Assembly (NCBI RefSeq): GCF_033958435.1
Contig: NC_134147.1
Coordinates: 46,680,001 to 46,744,000 of the forward strand
From: Carettochelys insculpta
Lineage: Eukaryota; Chordata; Testudines; Carettochelyidae
Direction: 5' to 3'
Length of the DNA: 64,000 bases
The notes beneath the pieces are model-generated. The model was not told where the DNA came from. It was given only the letters and a program-made list of their open reading frames with translations, and did not search any database. Numbering within the stretch: position 1 is the stretch's first letter; each line of letters opens with the position of its first letter. The position numbers and the translations under genes were made by a program. Of this stretch, positions 55,402 through 64,000 are shown piece by piece.

Positions 55402-57570
55402 ATGGCCTCTTCAGGTTTTAAAAAGCGTGAGTCATGCCGTGAAGCTATGCCGGCCTCTGTGGGGCATAGCGAATGCATCCGATGCCTGGGGGAATGACAG
55501 GCTACCCAGAAGTGTTCTCACTGTGCTAAGCTCACAGCCAGGGCCAGGAAGGACAGAGCGATGAGACGTAAAATGCTCTTGTTGGTAAGGCTCTCCAGCT
55601 GGACTTGCCGGAGAAGCCTCACCTAGAAGGGCCCTCTGGGTTGCATAAGGGGAGGGCAGTTTTCTCTGACCCCCTTGGTGCAGAAACGGAGGAAACTCTC
55701 CCTGGCTCGATCCTTGCTGGCGTTTGCACAAGCAGGATGAGCAGAGCACACAGCCCCCAGCCGCATACTCAGGCAAGCGGCAGCGCATGTGGCAGAGGCT
55801 GAGCCTCCGGTTATACAACAGCTGGCACGCGCGGCGCCTAGAGCGTCAGCGAGGCAAGCACTGGACCCGGCAGCACCGCCACAGGCGGCACCGGCCCCCG
55901 CGGCACCAACGGTGCAGGGGCGCCAGGCACGGAGCCTGCAGGCACCGGAGGAGAATACCCACGCGGCACCGCAGCTGACGGTGCTGAGCGCGGCGCTGAC
56001 AGCGGGGCTGAGATCCCCGGCACGGGAGGGTGCGGTGCCAGCCCCGCAGGGGAGGGGCAAGGCAAAAGCAAAAGCCCGGCACCGCAGTCCATCTCCGGAC
56101 AGGGCTGCGCTGCTGTTAGCACCAAGCCCTCCCCCTGTGATACACACGCCGCACCAAAGGCCTGTGTCTCCACCGGCCCATCCGGAACCTCCTTCTCCGT
56201 TCCTCCAACCAATGTCACCATGGCTTGGGCCACCTTCACCATTTCTGGGATTGGATCCCCTGGAGTACTATCACAAGCCAGTTTCACCTCTATCTGTGTC
56301 GTCGCGGAGGTCTCGCTCTCCCAGACATCGGGGGTACACACCCTGTGAGTGGTCTAGGTCTCCATCCCCGGACCATTGCCCATGCTGCCATGGTCGTCCT
56401 TATCATGCTGGACACAGACACCACAGCCCTACACCCAGGGGCAGGTCCCCCCCGGCCGCTCAATACCCCCGTGGGCACTCCTGATCGGGGACGGAAACAC
56501 AGTTGTCTCAAGGGGAGTTAATTTTAGAACCCCGAGACTTTCCTTCACAGTCCTCCAGCGAGCAAGTGTATCATCGACCGCAGGAGCCCGAGGGTTTCAA
56601 GGGAGGTTTACCCTAGTGGTTCCTCCTCATCCTCCCCAGATGAGGCCAGGGCCCCCAGGGATGTCTCTCCCCCGGATGACCTTAAACAGTTTCAGGAGCT
56701 GTTTAAAAGGGTGACTTCACGCAAGACGTTCAAACGGCAGAGGTGCAGGAGAAACATCACAAACTCCTGGAAAATTTGAGACCCCCGGCTTCATCCAAAA
56801 TTGCTATTCCGCTGGACGAAGCCATTCTGGAGTCAGCCACTACTATATGGCAGACTCCGGCCTCTGTTCCGCCTACGAACAAGAGAGCAGATAAGAAGTA
56901 CTTCGTCCCGGCAAAGGGCATGGAGTTCCTCTTCAGTCACCCACATCCAAATTCTTTGGTGGTCGAGTTGTCCCAGCAGAGGTCAAAGGCTTCTCAGTAC
57001 AAATCAGGGGGATCGGACAAAGATGCTAAGAAGCTAGAGCTGTTTGGCAGGAAGGTATATTCCTATGATACCCTGCTATTGAGAATGGCAAATTATGGGC
57101 ACACCTAGCAAACCATAATTTTGATAATTACTCCAGGCTTACTCCCCTCATGGATTCACTTCCAGAAGACAAAAAAGCCGGTGTTAAAAGTGATTGTTCA
57201 AGAGGGCTACGCAGCGTCGCGGACGGGAGTCCAGATTGCCCTGGATGTGGCGGACACGGCGGCACGTTCAACGGCTACAGCAGTGCTCATGCATAGAGAA
57301 TCCTGGCCCAAGACGTCGGGTATCCCGAGGGACCTACAGGCGAAGATCGTGGACCTTCCCTTTGATACACAAAAGGTGTTTGCAGACTCAACTGACTCGG
57401 TCCCTCACTCCAGTAAGGACTTGAGAGCTACACTTAGAGCCTTGGGCATTTATACTCCCCCATACGGGAGGGAAAAATTTTATCCTCAGCAAAGACGCTA
57501 CGCTTACAACCACAGTGTGCTCAATATCAATGCAAAGCCGTACGCCCTCGGGTCAGGCCCAAAGGCAACA
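55402..57570 (+). pseudogene. DIRS gag-like ORF, copy D (disrupted)
   Basis: ATG at 55402 reads MASSGFKKRESCREAM: the first zinc-cluster cysteine is Arg (KRESC). A TGA follows at CLGE, then 55789-56484 keeps the Ala/Pro linker, PEPPSPFLQPMSPWLG and the CPCCHGRPYHAGHRHH cluster. The C-terminal half reads in the same frame in 56743-57108 and 57121-57711 with YAASRTGVQIALDVAD, interrupted by stops and a small deletion near 57098. About 72 bases of the Gln/Arg-rich tail are missing around 57535. Not functional. Confidence 0.8.
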
Positions 57571-59519
57571 AGTTTGACGGATATGTCGGGGGCTACACTA
57601 TCAATACCCTCGCTCAATGCCACTCTCATCTCATGTTCCATCATCGCCTCAGACCGTTCCACTTCCAATGGCAAAAGATCACCACAGACAAATGGGTGCT
57701 GGAGATCATAGCCACGGGTTACGCGATCCCCTTCCAGTCGCTTCCACCGACGAAGCCTCCCACCAGGCCTCACCTCAGGGATGCTGCCACGAGGCGAGGC
57801 TCAAGCAGAAGGTGAATCACCTTATGTTCATAGGGGCAGTGGAAAGAGTGCCGGAATAATTCCAGGGGTAGGTTTTTATTCACGCTACTTCCTACCAGAG
57901 AAGAAAACAGGAGACTGGAGGCCCATCTTAGATCTTCAGGGCCTCAACCATTACTTGCACAAGCAACGTTTTCGGATGATCACAGTTGCCTTGATACTCA
58001 CGGCACTGGACGATGGAGACTAGGTTGCAGCACTCGACTTACAAGATGCTTACTTTCATATAACAATCCACCCGGCACACAGACGCTTCCTCCGCTTCAC
58101 GGTCGGCCAGGAGCGCTTCCAGCACAGGGTTCTTCCATTCGGCCTCTCCTCGGCCCCCAGAGTCTTTACCAAAACCCTGGCAGTGGTGTCAGCCTACCTG
58201 CACAGACAGGGGGTGTTTATTTTTCCCATATCTGGGCGACTGCCTGCTAAAAGGGGCCTCGAAGGCAGAGGTCTCACGCATGATACGCGTCACAGCGGAC
58301 ACATTTTTTCTTCGCTGGGCCTAGTCATCAACCTTGCAAAGTCAAAGTCCGAACCCACACAACATATAGAGTTCATAGGGGCACGCATAAACTCTATCAC
58401 AGCAAGGGTGTACCTAGCCGACGCCCGCTTCCACACCATCAGTTCGCTGGTGCAAGTCATCACATACAGCCCCACGGTGCCGGTCTTAACGTGCTTACAG
58501 CTGCTGGGCCACATGGCGGCAGCGACATTTGTGGTACAGAATGCCAGGTTGCACATGTGAAGCCTGCAGCATTGGCTAGCGAGCGTTTACAAACCAGCAT
58601 CCCACACTGTCCACAGGGTAGTGTCGCCCACAACAGAGGTGCGCAGATCCCTGGCGTGGTGGGAAACCCCGAGAATCTGCTAGTGAGGGTGCCTTTTCAC
58701 CAACCACAAATTTCTATTTTTCTTACTACCGACGCCTCCCACATAGGATGGGGAGCGCACATCAGCGACAAGGTAACGCAAGGGCTGTGGTCCCCTGAGG
58801 AACAGACACTGCACATAACCATACTGGAGCTCAGAGCAGTGTTCAACGCCTGCAAACATTTTCGAGATTACCTACATGGCAAAGTAGTCGGGATTCAATA
58901 CCGACAATACCTCCACTATGTTTTACATCAATCGACAAGGTGGAGCACGATCCCGTGCCCAATGTGCGGAAGCAGTCCGATTGTAGAATTGGTGCATTGC
59001 CAACAACATAACGTTGAAAGCCTCGTACTTGCCGGGCGCTCACACCGTGAAAGCAGATCAGCTGAGCAGGCGCTTTGCAATCACGCACAAACGGCAGATC
59101 CGCTCTGATCTGCTATGGCACATTTTTCGTACATGGGGGTTTCCCCAGATCGATCTGTTTGCCACCCAGTACAACAAAAAGTGTCCCCAGTACTGCTCCA
59201 GGGCAGGAGTGAGGCGGGGGGTCCCTGGGGGACGCGTTCATGTTTTCATGGAGGGGCTCCCTACTTTACGCGTTTCCCCCGCAGCGCTTATCCACAAGGT
59301 CTTGCACAAAGCCAGAAGGGAGAGAGCTTGCATGATACTCATAATCCCGCTTGGGATCAGCAGCAATGGTTTCCCTTGCTTCTGCGCATGTCGGACCGCC
59401 CACCACTCCCTCTACCGGTGGCGCCGGACTTACTCACGCAGGCTCAGGGGTCCATAGTGCACCCGCACCCTCAGGGTCTGCACCTACAAGCATGGCTAAT
59501 CCATGGCTCAGCTCCTTAA
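57540..59519 (+). pseudogene. DIRS RT/RNase H/MT-like ORF, copy D (disrupted)
   Basis: Recognised by WVLEIIATGYAIPFQS (57690 on), WRPILDLQGLNHYL, and RNase H blocks TTDASHIGWG and ELRAVF. A TAG replaces the Trp codon of GDWFAALD at 58021-58023. An extra T near 58221 shifts the frame, and the RT catalytic box is YLGD (58229-58240), with the first catalytic Asp changed to Gly. Further shifts lie near 58660 and 58894. The tail with PQIDLFATQYNKKCPQYC is read at 59014-59220 and the C-terminus at 59115-59519. Confidence 0.82.
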
Positions 59520-60547
59520 AGAGCACGTGTATGGAGGGAGTACAACAAGTCCTGGAACGTAGCTGAAGGACCTCCACCAGGAGGACTTACAAACAGAAAT
59601 GGACTCGATTCACAGCCTGGTGTTCCGCCAAGCAGTTAGCTCCCCTTGACCTTCCTATACCTGTAATACTAGACTACTTATTGGACCTCAAGAGAGGCGG
59701 GCTTTCTCTATCCTCGCTAAAGGTCCACCTCACCGCTATATCAGCCTTTCAGCATACAGAGGAAGGGCCCATGGTATTCGCCCATCCTATCGTTACCAGG
59801 TTCTTGAAGGGGCTGGTAAACCTGTACCCCCCTCAGAAACCGCTTCCACCATCGTGGAATTTGGACTTGGTGCTCAGCACGCTATCGGGTCCACCTTTTG
59901 AACCATTAGCCACAGTTCCCATACGTCTCCTTACGATAAAAACAACCTTCCTCCTTGCAACTACATCAGCCCGCAGGGTGAGTGAGCTCGCGGCAGTGAT
60001 GGCAACACCGCACTGCACAGTCTTCTCAAAAGAGGTGGTAAGCTTAAGGCTGCACCCAGCCTTTGTTCCAAAAGTCTCTTCGGAGTCCAATCTTAACGAG
60101 CCAGTAGTTTTACCCTCGTTTTACCCGAAGCCTCACAGCTCCGGCAAGGAGGCACACGTGCATCTCCTGGATGTGAGGAGGGCGTTGGCCTTCTACATAG
60201 ACAGAACGAAGTCCTTCCGGAAAACGGACAGGCTTCTAGTCTCTCTCGCTCCCAGGTCAAAAGGAAAAGGTCTCTCTTCACAGAGAATCTCAAAGCACAT
60301 TGTGTCCTGTATAAAAATGTGTTACGAGCTTCAAAATGCTCCTTTGCTGGCCCCGCCCAGGGCTCACTCCATCAGGGCGGTGGCGGCGTCAACAGCCTTC
60401 TTCAAGGGCATCATGTTAAAAGACATCTGTAGAGCGGCGACCTGGTCATCCTACGACACCTTCGCCGAGTGTTATGCCCTGCCTCGGGTATTCGAAGAGG
60501 ATACCTGTCTGTCAACAGCAGTCCTCTCGGGGGCAAGCTGCACATAA
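59492..60547 (+). pseudogene. DIRS tyrosine recombinase, copy D (single stop)
   Basis: ATG at 59492 (MANPWLSS) as in copy A. One TGA at 59564-59566 replaces the CGA found in copy A; otherwise the frame is open to 60547. Catalytic features remain: SARRVSEL, HSIR (H-x-x-R kept), WSSYDTFAECYAL with the terminal Tyr but Lys-His of KHY changed to Glu-Cys. The rest of the fold, including LHPAFVPKVSS and LLDVRRALAFYIDRTKSF, is close to copy A. Confidence 0.87.
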
Positions 60548-60589
60548 ACCGATTACCCACCTCCTTACTTGGGTTACTGCTGGGTAGTC

Positions 60590-60691
60590 ACCTATTGTGG
60601 AGCACCCACGGGGACCACTCGAAGAAGAAAGAGAAGTTACTCATCTGTGGTAACGATGGTTCTTCGAGATGTGTCCCCGTGCGTGCTCCAC
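60590..60691 (+). repeat. internal complementary region, copy D
   Basis: Holds the reverse complement of the D left end, including its private ggaccactcg, followed by the reverse complement of its right terminus with its private ctgtggtaacgatgg word. Preserves outer-end sequence that the truncated left ITR has now lost. Confidence 0.92.
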
Positions 60692-60761
60692 CACCCGCCC
60701 ATCCTCCCCGCTTCAGATCTCTGTCTAGTGTTTTTCAGGAGCATCCGAGGCGGTTGGTCAA

Positions 60762-60927
60762 GGAACTGGCGGGGACCGGATCGTGCACGCGGCTGGGGGC
60801 GCGCAGGGGGGCGGCGCGCGCCGGCGCATGCGCGATCCTGGAGAAACTGCTGGAAGATTTCCGATCTGTAGCACCGGGCGAGCCCGACACCTATTGTGGA
60901 GCACCCACGGGGACACATTTCAAAGAA
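60762..60927 (-). repeat. right inverted terminal repeat, copy D
   Basis: Matches the right ITRs of the other copies and contains GCGCATGCGC (60824-60833). Its left partner is mostly deleted. Confidence 0.88.
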
Positions 60928-60960
60928 CCATCGTTACCACAGGTGAGTAACTTCTCTTTC

Positions 60961-63189
60961 CAGACCAGCTCGAAACAGAATGGGTGGTTCAGCAACCTTC
61001 CCCAGGTCACTCAGCCACAATCTCTCCTTCCAAAAGCAGGAACTGGGTCAGAAGTATATGTCTTGGCACAGCTCAAGCTCTTTGTTTCTTGTTTTGCTGT
61101 AGACTTCTAGTGAAAGTTTTAAATTATTCCATGCTCTTTCCCTGTTAGTTTTGTCACTACTGATAGTCTTCGTGTAACTCAGTTAAAAAGTTCTTAATAT
61201 TTAACAGCAGTTAAAACAGCAACAGATACATGAGGAGTATTGTCTGATTCAGAGTGTTCTGGACAACAACATACCATTAGCTGATGCTAAAGAATAAATC
61301 TGATTTTGCAAGTATTTCCCCCTTCCACGGGTACAGTATTTATAAGGGAAGAAGTATTATAGGTACAAGTTCAAATGAAAAATTTAATGTTTCTGAAAAG
61401 CATAGAGAAGTTGCGAATAGAGTCTAGCCCTCCCCTCTGTATCTAGGAAGAGATGGATGTAAGCTGGAGTGGTGGTTGCAGAGGAATACAAAGTCTGGTG
61501 TTGTGACCTAAGTGAAAGCTGTTGATGGAGCAGTGGATACAGCCATTTCCTATAGAAATATCCCTGTTCCAGTGCTACAGAAATTCCCCAAGAGAAATTA
61601 TTACCCAGTGTATACTAAGTTATGTAGCATTTCTCTCTCCATCAAACAAATCACTCTGAATGGGCATTAAGGACAGTGACCAGGTTTTGTCAGTTTTACT
61701 CTTTAAAAACACGGCTTTGCTAGCACCTTCCATCTGAGTTTTGTTTCCTGCTAAGTCTCTTTCTTTCATTGTGGTGAAAGCACAAGGCGCAGTAACTGTA
61801 GAGTTTTGGATGGTGAAAAGCACTTGCATCAATTGCTGTGGTGAGACATCTATTACTGGTTGTGAGTTATGGATCCTGGTAGTGAGGAATCCAACCTAAG
61901 AAACTTGTGGTGTTGAAAAGAAATTCCCATTAAAAATATGTAATTATTTATTTGTTTTGTGGATTATGAAATTTTTGCCCCACATGCCAGGGTTTATGCT
62001 GTGCTGTACTCCTGAGGTAAGAAGGTAACATTCACGTGGGTAATGGGTCAGAAATTTTCAAAGGAAAGTTTGTGTGCATTGGATTTCTTAAATTGTGACA
62101 TTAAAACTTTGAATGCCTTCTTTATGAAACAAGAAAATATATTGACTCAGATTTTGCAACTAACCTAACTGAGAGTGTTGTACAAGAGCCTTTAATGTAC
62201 TACCTCAACAATTATACTTGATCATAATCACTGAAGTGTGTCACCTTTTACATTCAGTAATGTGATCATTTAAATCATTTAATAGGTTCTTTTCTGTTGA
62301 CAGTGATACATAAGTTCTGTGTGATTAGTTGTAATAAATCAATATAATCTTCTTGGCTCTTCAAATATATAACCAAAATAGCACCAACCTTGACTATTGT
62401 AAACCAGGAAATAAGTTAAGTGTTTAGCATTTCCACAGAAGCAGTTGTATACCATACAATCAGAGTTCAATAGCAATTCCAAAACTACAAGAGTCTAACT
62501 GGAAGGAGGGTTTCATGCTTTGCTCCTTAATAGAGGGAAGTGACAAGGGAAGTGCTGTCAAGCTTTTGTTGATGTAGAATATTGTCTTTGAAAATGACAG
62601 CATAGAGTGTGGATAACGTATGGAGGAAGATGTATGCATTGGAATGTTTAAACCACTGCTAGACTAGACAGGACTTTTAGTAGCATTTCTATTGACACCG
62701 TCAGTAAAAGAAAAACATTCTTTGTGGGCAAATGTTTTGTGTATTTTTAAACTGTTTTTTTATAAGTTCTGATAGCACACCCAACAGCATGCTATTAGAG
62801 CATCTTTGAAAGCATAAAAATAAAGAGATTTTTCCCCCCCCATAAATGACAGTGTAACAAAGCCAGCTGCGTCCTGTGAACATTCTCATGACCTATGGGC
62901 ATGCTTCAGGCTGGACTGACGACTGAGTGCTCAGCACCGTGAAAGACTGAACCCTGGAACTCCACACATTTATGACCTTAACACAATAAAACAAAAGTGC
63001 TGCAATGGAATCCGCAGTCATATCCTGATCCTTAGTGCTCTGTGGCAGTGGGAAGATCCAGGATTGACTGTTCATACCTTATGCTGCTTGAGAATGCTAT
63101 TGGCTAGCAAGTCATTTTTCTATTGATTAGGAAGTCATTTTTCCATCTAAGTTCAGTTTTTTAAATTGATTTATCTTTTCTTTAAATGT
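60961..63189. other. AT-rich sequence without recognisable gene
   Basis: No gene or repeat supported. Minus frames at 61620-61832 and 62701-63075 have no domain. Confidence 0.45.
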
Positions 63190-63775
63190 ACATACTGTGG
63201 CATGGTCTGTACCATTCCTCAGCCCCAGACGTCTCTTCAGCCCACAGTCACACCAGAGACTTGAGTTCCACCATAGGGGTTCCACTTGTCCTTGCTGGGG
63301 TTCGGGTTTCTGTCCCTTAGCTAGAAGGGCATTGGGTAGGAGCCTCCTGGTTTGTCTAGGCTGAATAATCAGTCCTTCCCAGCTGTGGTCTGGGCTCTGA
63401 AGTTACAGGGGGAAGGGAGCCCAAACACTCCTCTTTTGTTTCTGGTAAGGCTGGCGTTCTCCTTAGCTACTCTTTGACTCTCCCCTTATCAGTTCTAATC
63501 TCTACACTTCTCTCCAACCTCCTCCTCTTCTCTCTCCACAACTTCCTATGGGGGAGGGGGTTGAAGGAAGGGGGAAGGTAAGGCTTTTTAAAAGGCCTGT
63601 GGCTGCAGCAAGTGGGATCAGCTGGCCCTAATTGATTTACTGCAGCCCTTTGCCTGCTGCTCCCACTCTGCCTGTGATACCTCCTGATTAGTGAGGGTCA
63701 TTTCTACTTTTTGGAACTGCCTCTCTCTTCTTGTAAGGTAGCCCTCTGGCCTGACACTGTCACAGTACTCTTCAA
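63190..63775 (-). repeat. possible LTR-like promoter block, minus strand
   Basis: In minus orientation this reads cacaggcag, gggccagctgatccc, a TATA-like ccttttaaaaagcctta (around 63583-63600) and a purine-rich leader, the same order as the block at 18896-19480. No coding sequence is attached. The class is uncertain. Confidence 0.35.
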
Positions 63776-64000
63776 AAAGTACTCTTAAATTAATACTGCA
63801 ATTTTTAATTTATTTTTCTAACATTTAGTGGATGTGTTCCTAAGAGATGCTAGATTGAATGTTGTGGACAAGGAAGTCTTTTATCAAGTTGCATCTTTTT
63901 CCTGTTTAAAATATCTTTGCTTTTCAGAAGTGTTATGTCATTCTTTTTCCCTCTTACATACATCGAGTCTCATTTCCTTCCTTTGAAGAAACAATATAAC

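Larger units (their letters stand above)
55073..60960 (+). mobile_element. DIRS-type retrotransposon, copy D (most decayed of the four)
   Basis: A 5.89-kb element with the standard order: gag, RT/RNase H, recombinase, ICR 60590-60691, right ITR 60762-60927. The left ITR is reduced to about 34 bases, with some 125 bases deleted compared with the others, just after cgagtggtccccgtgg. The ICR keeps the private extra base of this left end (ggaccactcg). Groups with copy A. All three frames are disrupted. Confidence 0.9.

Overview
The window looks like reptilian, most likely turtle, nuclear DNA. It is AT-rich and gene-poor and carries CR1 LINE fragments on both strands, tRNA-derived SINEs whose 3' tails match the CR1 tail, Penelope-like retroelement tails, pogo/hAT/3-bp-TSD MITEs and several DIRS-type tyrosine-recombinase retrotransposons. 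This combination fits Testudines better than birds or mammals; the assignment is inference from repeat content. No host exon, rRNA, tRNA gene or CRISPR array could be supported, so the window is probably intergenic or intronic.

Layout: 1-17.2 kb is unique AT-rich sequence broken by a pogo-like MITE (2.1-3.2 kb), CR1 relics (3.2-4.9 and 6.2-7.06 kb), MIR-like SINEs, a C-rich minisatellite (7.5-7.9 kb), a tRNA-type SINE (8.06 kb), two adjacent MITEs (10.2-11.2 kb) and an old LINE reverse-transcriptase relic (11.2-12.2 kb). 17.2-23.2 kb holds a very decayed DIRS relic, an LTR-like promoter block, two DNA-transposon remnants and three Penelope tails with hammerhead-like motifs. From 23.2 to 61.0 kb there are four near-complete DIRS elements (A 23196-29282, B 32059-38083, C 43498-49610, D 55073-60960), all on the + strand, separated by 2.8-5.5 kb of unrelated sequence. 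A further internally deleted DIRS relic (52886-54835), split by a hAT insertion, lies between C and D. 61-64 kb is AT-rich and ends in an LTR-like block.

Each DIRS element reads: left inverted terminal repeat, A-rich tract, gag-like ORF with an N-terminal Cys/His cluster, overlapping RT/RNase H/methyltransferase-like ORF, overlapping tyrosine-recombinase ORF, internal complementary region (ICR), right inverted terminal repeat. No copy is fully intact. Copy C has an uninterrupted 744-codon RT/RNase H frame but one stop in gag and a stop near the start of its recombinase. Copy A has an intact 351-codon recombinase but broken gag and RT. B and C form one subfamily and A and D another. In every copy the ICR is the reverse complement of that copy's own two ends, private variants included, as expected from the circular-intermediate replication known for DIRS elements.
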